A DNA stretch of 64,000 nt from Balneola sp. EhC07 (GTDB lineage: Bacteria; Bacteroidota; Rhodothermia; Balneolales; Balneolaceae). Location of the stretch: positions 124,001 through 188,000 of the forward strand of contig NZ_LXYG01000016.1 in the NCBI RefSeq assembly GCF_001650905.1, written 5' to 3'. The notes under the pieces were generated by a model. It saw nothing but the letters and a program-made list of their open reading frames with translations. It was not told where the DNA came from and did not search any database. This document shows positions 50,695 to 58,856 of the stretch, one piece after another (within the stretch, counting starts at the first letter, position 1; each line of letters starts with the position of its first letter). Position numbers and translations under genes: made by a program.

Positions 50695-51747
50695 TTATTG
50701 TATTGCTTTGTTTTGTTCTAGAACGATAGCTTTTTCCAAAGGTTTCATAATAACCTTATCATCTAATTCAAAGATGTCGCGATTGTCGGTATGCACAATA
50801 TAGCGGTCGCCTCTGAAAAGTACGTAATATGTTATATCGTGACCTCTGAACTCTCTTCCGATAATAGTCCCACAATCTTCCTCAACTTCAGCTTTAGCAA
50901 TTCCAAGATGTTCCGGGCGAATGGAGCACAGGATAAGCCCCTCAGCATTTTTATTGATTAGAACTTCTCCGAACTGAGTATCCACTTCTTTACCACCGTT
51001 GGCATAAGCGCGGAATAAATTTGTTCTGCCCAAAAATTGAGCTACAAATTGCGTCTTTGGCTGATAATAAACTTCTTCCGGGGTTCCGATCTGCTCGATT
51101 TTTCCGTTGTTCATAACAGCTATCCGGTCGGCAAATGACAGTGCTTCTTCCTGATCGTGAGTTACCAGGATGGCACTCATTCCGGATTTTTTCAGAACAG
51201 CTCTTACTTCCTTTCTGGTTGAATCTCTGAGCATGGCATCCAATCCTGAAAAAGGCTCGTCCATTAACACCAGCTTTGGTTTGGGAGCAATGGCCCTTGC
51301 TAACGCCACTCTTTGTTGCTGTCCACCCGAAAGCTCATCAGGAGTTCTGTCTCTGTACTTTTCCATTCCCGTTCTACACAAAACTTCTTCGGCGTATACT
51401 TCCCTTTTGTTTTTGGGGATGTCCTTTAAGCCGAACGCGACATTTTGAATGGCTGTCATATGCGGAAATAAGGCATAATCCTGAAATACGAATCCCACTC
51501 CTCTTTCCTGAGGTAAGACGTGAATTTTATCCTTCTCAACAACGGTGTTTTGAATCGTAATGGAACCGGAATCAGCATATTCAAAACCTGCAATTAATCG
51601 TAGAGTGGTAGTCTTTCCACATCCGCTCGGACCTAACAACGCAAAGATCTCATCTGACTTTACATCAAACGAAATATCGTTTACAACAGGGTTGTTCTTT
51701 GTAAACGATTTTGAAATATTTTTGATTTCTACTATTGAGGTATTCAT
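50695..51747 (-). CDS. ABC transporter ATP-binding protein, FbpC/PotA-like, without a permease nearby
   Basis: The ATPase domain (about 1-235) has Walker A LLGPSGCGKTTTLRLIAGF, the Q-loop QDYALFPHMTA, the signature LSGGQQQRVALARAI, Walker B KLVLMDEPFSGLDA and the switch His in VTHDQEEA. Residues about 240-345 form a TOBE-type regulatory domain. This form energises importers for iron, spermidine or similar solutes. The permease and binding-protein genes, normally adjacent, are missing; the only neighbour is a small membrane protein. The subunit may work with a permease elsewhere. Confidence 0.92.
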   Translation of the reverse strand: MNTSIVEIKNISKSFTKNNPVVNDISFDVKSDEIFALLGPSGCGKTTTLRLIAGFEYADSGSITIQNTVVEKDKIHVLPQERGVGFVFQDYALFPHMTAIQNVAFGLKDIPKNKREVYAEEVLCRTGMEKYRDRTPDELSGGQQQRVALARAIAPKPKLVLMDEPFSGLDAMLRDSTRKEVRAVLKKSGMSAILVTHDQEEALSFADRIAVMNNGKIEQIGTPEEVYYQPKTQFVAQFLGRTNLFRAYANGGKEVDTQFGEVLINKNAEGLILCSIRPEHLGIAKAEVEEDCGTIIGREFRGHDITYYVLFRGDRYIVHTDNRDIFELDDKVIMKPLEKAIVLEQNKAIQ

Positions 51748-51909
51748 AATGATTCAAACAAAAAGTCTTTTAAGTAGATTCATTCTGAATAAGATACAGC
51801 TTTATATAATTGAATGGCTTGTTTTTTCTTTTCATTATTTGGGAAACAAGCCGTTAAAACGTAAGTTAAATAAAGAAAAAAATTACCCGTTAATAAAACT
51901 ATCTACATC

Positions 51910-52407
51910 ATGAAAAATATTGGAGTTAAACTATTATTTGTAGTGCTTGGTTTTACCATAATTACCGCCTGTGGTGAAACGGAAGAAGAAAGAAGAGCAA
52001 AGGAAAGAGCTCGTATGGACTCGCTTAGAAAAGCTCAACAACAGCAAATCGCGGAAGAAATGGCTCGTCTGGAAGAAGAAAATAACACAGAATCTACCGA
52101 GTCCAGTGAATCAGCTTCTGAAGAGATGAAAGAAGAAACCGCGGGTTACACTTTCATGGAGAATGGAGAATATGCCGTTCAGGTTGGGGCTTTCCGGTCT
52201 GAAGACAAAGCCAAAGGCTATATTGCAAAATGGTCTGATCGAAATTACCCGAGTGCTTACACCGTAAAGATAGGTGAAGAAGAACACGGTGATGTATGGT
52301 TCAGAGTCAGGGTTGGATTCTTTGGTTCTAAAGAAGAAGCTGCAAACTTAGGCGCAGAACTTGCTAAAGAGATCAACTCAGGGTACTGGGTTTCCAAGGT
52401 GAGATGA
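51910..52407 (+). CDS. SPOR-domain lipoprotein
   Basis: A signal peptide with lipobox ITACG (Cys near 21) is followed by a charged coiled coil (about 25-70) with an Arg/Gln-rich and a Glu/Ser-rich part. The SPOR domain (about 90-165) has YAVQVGAFRSEDKAKGYIAK and WFRVRVGFFGSKEEAANL. SPOR domains bind septal, denuded glycan strands, so the protein probably sits at the division site in the envelope. The gene is divergent from the ABC gene and ends before a weak hairpin (ACGCTCAAGTAGCGT). Confidence 0.87.
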   Translation: MKNIGVKLLFVVLGFTIITACGETEEERRAKERARMDSLRKAQQQQIAEEMARLEEENNTESTESSESASEEMKEETAGYTFMENGEYAVQVGAFRSEDKAKGYIAKWSDRNYPSAYTVKIGEEEHGDVWFRVRVGFFGSKEEAANLGAELAKEINSGYWVSKVR

Positions 52408-52501
52408 TCAATTTTAATTGTCTGGAATTTTAGTTGTATATCTGCCAGGCATTTACGTAATTAAAGGTACGCTCAAGTAGCGTCTCTCTTGATGAATAGT
52501 C

Positions 52502-52540
52502 AGCCCCTCACATCCGAAACATGTGCGGGGCTATTTTTTT
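52502..52540 (+). terminator. Intrinsic terminator after the SPOR gene
   Basis: The stem AGCCCCTCACAT (52502-52513) pairs with ATGTGCGGGGCT (52521-52532) with one mismatch and a seven-base loop, then a seven-base T-run. It lies 95 bases after the SPOR stop. A smaller hairpin, ACGCT-caagt-AGCGT, precedes it near 52470-52484. Confidence 0.9.
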
Positions 52541-52592
52541 GAATCACAATTTTCTTAAACAGGCACTATGGTTGAGCTTAAACTTGTTTGAT

Positions 52593-52946
52593 ATGAGGTA
52601 TTTCTTCACTATTTGCTGTTTTGTTTTTTCTTGCGGACCTGGCCCTGATCCAGTAGAATTTCAAACAGATATTTTGGGCGTTAATATAGAGCCCAGCCCG
52701 GGGATAGTTGGAGAAGAAATGACATTCACCTGCATTATAGAAGATAGCTTGGATACAAGGTTTAAATTTATATGGAACATTCCTAATATAGACTCGGCAA
52801 TAGTTACCGAAAATAATTCTCTAAAAATAATAGCTAAGTCCACTGGGGAATTTACTGGTGGAGTTACTGTTTCAAATGAAATCGAAGATCAAGAACCTGT
52901 ATCAGCACTTTTTTCTTTTTCTATCGCAAACCAAATGGAGAAATAA
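52593..52946 (+). CDS. Short lipoprotein with an Ig/PKD-like domain
   Basis: I start at the ATG at 52593, which gives a short lipoprotein signal (MRYFFTICCFVFSCGPG); the longer frame from 52521 runs through the terminator before it. The mature 100 residues have a single beta-sandwich-like domain: VGEEMTFTCIIEDS, then FKFIWNIPNID and GEFTGGVTVSNEIED, a PKD-like order. No function can be given. The 170 bases after it (52947-53116) have no gene and should contain the promoter of the partner-switching genes. Confidence 0.6.
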   Translation: MRYFFTICCFVFSCGPGPDPVEFQTDILGVNIEPSPGIVGEEMTFTCIIEDSLDTRFKFIWNIPNIDSAIVTENNSLKIIAKSTGEFTGGVTVSNEIEDQEPVSALFSFSIANQMEK

Positions 52947-53116
52947 TCATTTGTTAGCTTTATGATGTCTCACATTAGGAAAAAGTGTCAGGCTATTTTT
53001 TGTAACCTTTTTTCCCAGCTTCCGTAATCGTGTACCTTATTTATTTTTCATATTCTCAAGTTTACACTATTATTGGAATGCATTTAACTCTCAATAACTT
53101 TTAAAACCCCACAAGA

Positions 53117-53464
53117 ATGAAAAACTTTGGTATTTCTATACGGGAAGTTGATAACATTCGTGTACTTGATATAAGTGGCGAACTTGACGCCCATACTGCA
53201 TCTCAGCTCGAAAACTCTCTCAAATCTCTCATCGACCAAAACGAAATTTGTATCATCGTAAACTGTAAAGGCCTGGATTACATCGCCAGCGCAGGCTTAG
53301 GTGTTTTTATGGCATACATTGAAGACGTAAGAGGAATGGGTGGCGATATTAAGCTCACAAATATGAATGAGCGAGTATACAATGTATTTGATCTTCTCGG
53401 ATTCCCGACCCTGTATGATATTCATGACGACGAAAGCGAAGCATTAACCGGATTCAACAACTAG
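53117..53464 (+). CDS. STAS-domain anti-sigma factor antagonist
   Basis: The 115-residue STAS protein resembles SpoIIAA/RsbV. The phosphorylation site is Ser58 in LDYIASAGLGVFMAYIEDV. When unphosphorylated, such proteins bind the anti-sigma kinase and free its target. The kinase gene starts seven bases after the stop and the phosphatase gene follows, so all three parts of the switch are together. What the kinase holds (sigma factor or another target) is not encoded here. Confidence 0.92.
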   Translation: MKNFGISIREVDNIRVLDISGELDAHTASQLENSLKSLIDQNEICIIVNCKGLDYIASAGLGVFMAYIEDVRGMGGDIKLTNMNERVYNVFDLLGFPTLYDIHDDESEALTGFNN

Positions 53465-53470
53465 TATATT

Positions 53471-53893
53471 TTGGCAACCTCTAACAACATACACTCTTTA
53501 TCAGTTGAGGCTTCAACGTCTCAATTGGCAAAAGTACGTGATTTTGTTGCTGAACATGCCGAAAGACTAGGTTTGTCCGAAAAAGAAATAGGAAATATTC
53601 GTCTGGCTGTTGATGAAGCTTACACCAATATTATAAAACACGCTTATAAAAATATTCCTGCGAAGCCCGTAGAAATAGAACTGGGTTCAGATAATTCTCA
53701 ACTGTGGATCTCTATTAAAGATGAAGGTGAAAGTTTTGATGTGGGAGCATATAACGAGCCGGATATCAGAGAAAGGATCAAAAATAAACAACGCGGTGGT
53801 ATGGGTGTGTATCTGATCCGCAAGTTGATGGATAATGTTCAATACAATCGTTCCGGACATATGAATGAAATCCGAATGATAAAACACTTATGA
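53471..53893 (+). CDS. RsbW/SpoIIAB-like serine kinase (HATPase_c_2)
   Basis: The 140-residue GHKL-fold protein has an N-box in VDEAYTNIIKHAYKN, a G1-like WISIKDEGESFD and a Gly-rich lid GGMGVYLIRKLMD. It would phosphorylate the STAS protein encoded just upstream and hold a sigma factor or other partner. The start is TTG at 53471; no ATG lies in the right place. The phosphatase gene begins four bases past the stop, so all three genes are one operon. Confidence 0.9.
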   Translation: MATSNNIHSLSVEASTSQLAKVRDFVAEHAERLGLSEKEIGNIRLAVDEAYTNIIKHAYKNIPAKPVEIELGSDNSQLWISIKDEGESFDVGAYNEPDIRERIKNKQRGGMGVYLIRKLMDNVQYNRSGHMNEIRMIKHL

Positions 53894-53897
53894 TGCC

Positions 53898-55619
53898 GTG
53901 AGTTCTTCCACAAATCTTGATGAACGGCACAGCCGGTTTGAACTTCGAACGCTTTTAGAAACAAGCCGATTATTAATTGAATCTCAGGACCCTGACTTTG
54001 TTTTAAACAATCTGTTGCTGATAACAATGGGGAAGTTATTAGTAACCAAGGGGATGATCCTGATCTTTAAACCCGGTGAAAATGTGTACTACGCCTCCAG
54101 AGCAAAAGGACGAGGTTGGCTGAAAGAAGATGATGAAATACCTATAGATTTTACTGATGCTGATCTGGAAACGTCTGTTTTACATGGCGAGAAATACGCT
54201 TCTGTTTTTGAACAGATCGGAATAGAAAAAGAAAGCATCCTTTTTAATCTCAAAACAACCAATCATCATATTGGGTTTTTATGTCTTGGACCAAAAGGGA
54301 ACAAACAAGAGCTTACAGAACGAGAGATCGAGTTTATTGAGAGTCTTACCATTATCTCATCCGTAGCAATCGCTAATTCGCGAATGTTTAAGGAAATGCG
54401 TCATATCAATCGGCGCCTGGACAGAAAGGTTCATGACTTGAATACGTTGCTGGAACTCAGCAAGGATTTTAACCTGATGGTGGATCGGGATGAAATTGCG
54501 CGGGTTTTCAAATTTGCGATGCTTGGACAAATGCTGATCCGGACGTTCTTTTTCGCTCTGGATGTTGATGATGAGAAGTCTATTGTTTCAATCAGCGGTA
54601 TAAAAGAAGAACCTTCGAAAGACGATCTCGATAAAATTTTTGAGTTAGATGATGTAACTCATATTTCCGAAAATTCTGACTGTGAATTTCTGAACGAGAA
54701 TAATATCCGATTGGTGATCGGGCTGAAATTTCAGAACGAAAAGATCGGTGTGGTTGGCGTTGGACTCCGAGGTAATAAACAGGAATACGGCCCCGAAGAA
54801 GTTAACTTCCTGCAATCGTTGGGAAATCTGGCACTGCTTACCATTCAAAAATCTCTGTTGCTTGACGAGCGTCTTCAAAAGCAACGAATGGAAGAAGAAT
54901 TAAATCTGGCAAAGAATATTCAGATCGGATTATTGCCTGATCCGTTACCTGAAATTGATCGTTTTGATCTTGCTGCCATAAATATTTCTTCACGTCAGGT
55001 TGGTGGAGACTATTTCGATTTTATAGAAACTCCGGAGAAAAATCATTTAGTGGCTATAGCTGATGTAACCGGTAAAGGAGTTCCTGCTTCGTTATTAATG
55101 GCAAACCTGCAATCTATGTTACATGCCCTGGCTCCTATCGATGTAACCATGAGCGAAGCCACAGGAAGCATCAATGACATTATTTACAACAACACCCCGG
55201 CAGATAAATTCATTACTTTTTTCTGGGGAATCATTGCTGATAACGGAACTAAGTTCAAATATGTGAATGCAGGGCATGACCCTCCGATTCTATTCAGAAA
55301 GGGATCGGATGAGCCGGTTTTGCTGGAAGAAGGCGGTGTAATTCTTGGTGCAATGCCAACCATGATGCCCTACGAAAGCGCAGAAATTGATCTTAAACCC
55401 GGCGACCTGATAGTATTCTTTACAGACGGAGTAACGGAAGCGATGAACCCTGAGCAAACCGAAGAATACGAAACGGATCGATTGAAAGAATGCATCCGAA
55501 AAAACAGAGATAAAACTGCTGAGGAAATTCAGGATGCGATCATTACGGATATCAATGCATTCTCCAATAACATTCAGTACGATGATATTACTACAATTGT
55601 GCTGAAGGTGGATGAGTAG
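53898..55619 (+). CDS. GAF-SpoIIE (RsbU-like) protein phosphatase
   Basis: Residues about 15-160 and 170-330 look like two GAF-type sensor domains (IEFIESLTIISSVAIANSRM and VNFLQSLGNLALLTIQKSLL end them). A helical linker with EEELNLAKNIQIGLLPDPLP leads to the PP2C SpoIIE domain. The metal-binding Asp are in VGGDYFDFIE, IADVTGKGVPASLLMANLQ and FFTDGVTEAMNP. The enzyme should dephosphorylate the STAS protein when its GAF domains sense a signal in the cytoplasm. The start is GTG at 53898. There is no membrane segment. Confidence 0.92.
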   Translation: MSSSTNLDERHSRFELRTLLETSRLLIESQDPDFVLNNLLLITMGKLLVTKGMILIFKPGENVYYASRAKGRGWLKEDDEIPIDFTDADLETSVLHGEKYASVFEQIGIEKESILFNLKTTNHHIGFLCLGPKGNKQELTEREIEFIESLTIISSVAIANSRMFKEMRHINRRLDRKVHDLNTLLELSKDFNLMVDRDEIARVFKFAMLGQMLIRTFFFALDVDDEKSIVSISGIKEEPSKDDLDKIFELDDVTHISENSDCEFLNENNIRLVIGLKFQNEKIGVVGVGLRGNKQEYGPEEVNFLQSLGNLALLTIQKSLLLDERLQKQRMEEELNLAKNIQIGLLPDPLPEIDRFDLAAINISSRQVGGDYFDFIETPEKNHLVAIADVTGKGVPASLLMANLQSMLHALAPIDVTMSEATGSINDIIYNNTPADKFITFFWGIIADNGTKFKYVNAGHDPPILFRKGSDEPVLLEEGGVILGAMPTMMPYESAEIDLKPGDLIVFFTDGVTEAMNPEQTEEYETDRLKECIRKNRDKTAEEIQDAIITDINAFSNNIQYDDITTIVLKVDE

Positions 55620-55624
55620 TTTTT

Positions 55625-56029
55625 TTGAAATATGGAATTGCATTGAAAAGGTTTGATACGAATATCAATTTTCCAGAGGAAGGATTAACTGTTTCTTGCG
55701 AAGTAGAAGCTTTAGGTGATTCTAAATTTAAGCTTTTAGAACATCCCATTTGTGCGACCCAAGCAAAATACGGAGATGTAATTTTAGCAGACTATGAATC
55801 CGAAAATAAACTCAAATTTCTTCAAGTTGTCGTGGCTTCTGAATTTGAAATATTGGATTTCATATTGTCTAAAGAAATATCAGAATCGGAAAACTTCAAA
55901 AAACTTCTTAATTCGTTAACAGAAAAGGATGTTTTTTGGCAGCAGGATTTTGGAGGTATTTTTTGTTTTTGTGTTAAGCCAAATCAAGTTGAAAAAACTA
56001 AACAATTTATTCAATCAGCGTTGGATTAA
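55625..56029 (+). CDS. DUF4265-like protein
   Basis: The 134-residue protein begins at a TTG five bases after the phosphatase stop. It contains ICATQAKYGDVILADYESE, which resembles the DUF4265 family (aromatic, small, YGD and an acidic end), and IFCFCVKPNQVEK. The family has no known function. Its tight position suggests it is co-transcribed with the partner-switch genes, though it may only be a passenger. The family call is from memory of the pattern. Confidence 0.65.
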   Translation: MKYGIALKRFDTNINFPEEGLTVSCEVEALGDSKFKLLEHPICATQAKYGDVILADYESENKLKFLQVVVASEFEILDFILSKEISESENFKKLLNSLTEKDVFWQQDFGGIFCFCVKPNQVEKTKQFIQSALD

Positions 56030-56071
56030 GAATAAATGACGCTTGAACTTGATGAGGTAAAAACAGCAACC

Positions 56072-57586
56072 TCAATTAATCGTCTTAAACCCTAACACTC
56101 CCGGATAAGAATCGTTTCTGCTTTGGGATAGAGCCAGAATAGCTTCGTAGGTATTTGATCGGTTGGTAATTTCATTTACGTAACGAACCGTTTCAATTCC
56201 GCGACAAAACCCGTAACGGGCATGTTGGTAATACTTACGCTGCATAAGTCTGAGTAAGGCCTTAGAAACACTTTCCCATTCGTTAGGATCATCATTGTGG
56301 TCAATAGCCAAACGACGTGCATCGGCAACATGACCGGGACCGGCGTTATAAGTGGCCAGCGCAAATTGCCACTGAGAAGTAGAATCCATATAGGAATAAT
56401 GGTCCATTTGTTCTTTCAGAATTCTGGCTCCTTCACGGATATTTATTTCAGGATCGTATAAAGACTCCAGAGGAATTTCAGAAAATCGTGGTAGAACCTG
56501 CATAATTCCAACGGCGCCGGCCCAGCTTTCGGAATTAGGATCAAATTTAGATTCCTGTGCAGCAATAGACGTTAACATTACCCAATCCAGATCAAATTCC
56601 GATGCCACGGTTTGCAGTAAACTGTCATAAGGAGAAATTCCTCCAAATCGCTGAACTTCAATATCGGGAGTGAAATAATCTGCCACAGGAGTGCTGCCTT
56701 CAAAATATTTTTTCCGGAGTACATTCAAAAAAGCTGATCTTTTAGGAACGCCTTCATTATTAAATCTGAAATGTTTGTATAAGTATTTGTTGAATTTAGT
56801 TATCAGGTCAGGCGCATTTTTTCTTACCGCCCAGGCGATGGTATCATTTTCCGCGATCATAGGGCCCTTTACAAGACCGTCCATATATTTATTACTGGCC
56901 TGAAAAAAGTTGTCATCAGCTACGGTGGCACTATACGTTCCATTTGCAACCTGAAATAGCAGCGCTTCGGTGTCCATATCATCGCTTACAACATTGATCG
57001 TAAGGTCAAACCCTTCGTCCTGAAGCTCTTTTAGTTTTACATAGTATGAACTGTTTCGTCGAACGGTAATAGGAATGGAACTCATGTCAGTAATGCTTTC
57101 GGGTTCCTGATCTAATTCCTCTGACAAGACAATGATCTGATCTACTAAATTATAAGGACGGGTAAAATCCACTACTTCTTTTCGTTCTTCTGTGATGGTA
57201 TAACTGGCGGCGATCAGATCTCCTTCTCCGGAATTCAGAAGGTCATAAGGATTTTCATTTTCACCTATAATGATCACTTCCAAAGCCAGTTCATGTTCTT
57301 TAGCAAAGTTTTTGATCAGCTCATATTCAAAACCGGCCTGTATACCACGATGCAGGAAATAGGTACTGGAGCTGTAGCTTGTAATTACCCGAAGGATACC
57401 TGTGTTTTTAATTTCTGCATAATCTCTTTTAACAGGTTCGGTGATGGTAGCCAAGGTGGACACCTCTTGCTTGGGTACCTCAGGAGTTTCTGTACAACTG
57501 ATGCTCAGGCAAGTAGCTATGAGCATAACTAGAATCCATTTAGATCCAGAGTTCTCTCCGATAAATAAAATATTTTTTGACATCAT
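56072..57586 (-). CDS. MltF-like lytic transglycosylase with solute-binding domain
   Basis: The lipoprotein signal has SISC as lipobox (Cys near 31). Residues about 55-300 form a periplasmic solute-binding (SBP_bac_3) domain (GILRVITSYSSSTYFLHRG, YNLVDQIIVLSEE). Residues about 320-470 form an SLT domain with catalytic Glu in MLTSIAAQESKFDP, then GAVGIMQVLP and FALATYNAGPGHVADARRL. This order is that of MltF, which links muropeptide sensing to glycan cleavage. It is convergent with the gene before it, 42 bases apart. The length of 504 fits. Confidence 0.92.
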   Translation of the reverse strand: MMSKNILFIGENSGSKWILVMLIATCLSISCTETPEVPKQEVSTLATITEPVKRDYAEIKNTGILRVITSYSSSTYFLHRGIQAGFEYELIKNFAKEHELALEVIIIGENENPYDLLNSGEGDLIAASYTITEERKEVVDFTRPYNLVDQIIVLSEELDQEPESITDMSSIPITVRRNSSYYVKLKELQDEGFDLTINVVSDDMDTEALLFQVANGTYSATVADDNFFQASNKYMDGLVKGPMIAENDTIAWAVRKNAPDLITKFNKYLYKHFRFNNEGVPKRSAFLNVLRKKYFEGSTPVADYFTPDIEVQRFGGISPYDSLLQTVASEFDLDWVMLTSIAAQESKFDPNSESWAGAVGIMQVLPRFSEIPLESLYDPEINIREGARILKEQMDHYSYMDSTSQWQFALATYNAGPGHVADARRLAIDHNDDPNEWESVSKALLRLMQRKYYQHARYGFCRGIETVRYVNEITNRSNTYEAILALSQSRNDSYPGVLGFKTIN

Positions 57587-57746
57587 ACTTTTCTACTCCT
57601 TAAAGGTGGTAGCGTTTTGTATCACACTGATAAAAATACTACATAAAAAGCATTAATTTGTGGAAATTAGTTCAATCTAACACTCGTAAAAATAGATAAG
57701 TACAAATTTTACAATTTGTTAGGAGAAATAATAGGAGAGAGTTGGG

Positions 57747-58742
57747 TCACACTTTGTGCTGTAAAACGGTTCTTCCAACCTGCTTTCCGGCGAGTATTTT
57801 TTCAATTTCATCGTCCAGTTCATCCAGAGAAACTACATTATAAGCTTCTTCAGGAAAATCACCGGCTGTCTTATTAAGCATTTCCCAAATTTTTAAGCGA
57901 AAGGGCATTTTAGTAATTCCGGAATCTATACCCAGAAGACTTACTCCGCGAAGGATGAAGGGATAAATATTGGTATTGAGTTCATGACCTAAAATATTTC
58001 CACAGCAGGCAATAGCGCCATCTTGTTCCATTTGCGGAATCAGGGCTTCCAGCATCTTTCCTCCCACGGTATCAATAGCGGCAGAGTAAATTCCTGAATT
58101 AAGCAGCGCTTTTTTCTCTGGATAGAGGTCGTCTCTGTGAATTACTTTCTCGGCTCCCAATAATTCCAAAAGTGCTTTCTGATCCATTTTCCCGGTCGCC
58201 GCGATCACGGGGTATCCAAGTTTTGCGAGAAGATATACAGCCATACTTCCAACACCTCCGGTAGCTCCTGTTACAACAACTGATCCTGATTCAGGCTTGA
58301 CCAGTTCCCGTTTTAATCGGGTAACTCCGTAAGCGGCTGTATATCCGGCTGTTCCAATGATCATGGATTGAAGTAGCGATAGATTTTGAGGAAGAGAAAC
58401 AATCCAATCCGCCGGCACTTTGATGTATTCACCAAATCCACCTGAAGTATTCATCCCAAGATCGTATCCGGTGACGATCACTTTATCTCCTTCTTTGAAC
58501 GATCCGGTTTTATCTTCTACTACCTCACCTGCCGCATCAATTCCCGGAATAAATGGATACGATTTGGTTACTCCTTTATTTCCGGATGCAGACAATCCAT
58601 CTTTATAATTCAGTGATGAATAATGAACTTTAATCAAAACTTCGTTATCCGGCAATACGGAAAAAGGAACTTGCTTTACTTCTGATGAAAAAGATCCATC
58701 ATTATTCTCTTTTACCTGATATGCTTTGAATGTGTTGTTCAT
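57747..58742 (-). CDS. YhdH/YhfP-family quinone oxidoreductase (acryloyl-CoA reductase-like)
   Basis: The NADPH-dependent MDR enzyme without zinc has YSSLNYKDGLSASGNKGV, FIPGIDAAGEVVE, the nucleotide motif VTGATGGVGSMAVYLLAKLG and the family-typical RGVSLLGIDSGITKMPFR. The closest characterised relatives are YhdH and AcuI, which reduce acryloyl-CoA, a toxic product of dimethylsulfoniopropionate breakdown; that use here is only inferred. The length of 331 is usual. It is a single gene. Confidence 0.9.
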   Translation of the reverse strand: MNNTFKAYQVKENNDGSFSSEVKQVPFSVLPDNEVLIKVHYSSLNYKDGLSASGNKGVTKSYPFIPGIDAAGEVVEDKTGSFKEGDKVIVTGYDLGMNTSGGFGEYIKVPADWIVSLPQNLSLLQSMIIGTAGYTAAYGVTRLKRELVKPESGSVVVTGATGGVGSMAVYLLAKLGYPVIAATGKMDQKALLELLGAEKVIHRDDLYPEKKALLNSGIYSAAIDTVGGKMLEALIPQMEQDGAIACCGNILGHELNTNIYPFILRGVSLLGIDSGITKMPFRLKIWEMLNKTAGDFPEEAYNVVSLDELDDEIEKILAGKQVGRTVLQHKV

Positions 58743-58782
58743 AGATAGAATGTAAACTAATATATTTAAATGAGTTTGTCAG

Positions 58783-58850
58783 ACCCTCCCCGCCCGCCAG
58801 CTGGCGGACACCCCTCACTAATCTTAGGGAGGGGACGGGGGTGGGTATTA
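58783..58850. repeat. G+C-rich palindromic intergenic element
   Basis: A perfect 14-bp palindrome CCGCCAGCTGGCGG (58794-58807) is followed by CCCCTC (58811-58816) and GAGGGG (58829-58834). Outer blocks CCCTCCCCGCCC and GGGGACGGGGGTGGG flank these. The base composition is unlike the neighbours. It resembles the element at 11594-11670 in the CCCCT/AGGGG arms. It lies between the convergent-side end of the aldehyde dehydrogenase gene and yhdH, both on the minus strand. Confidence 0.6.
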
Positions 58851-58856
58851 AAACAT

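Noticed and set aside
51170..51913. Plus-strand frames opposite the ABC ATPase gene
   Set aside because: They are shadows of the ATPase codons and run into the promoter region of the SPOR gene.
52521..52592. N-terminal extension of the small lipoprotein
   Set aside because: The longer frame starts inside the terminator stem and would bury the lipoprotein signal peptide.
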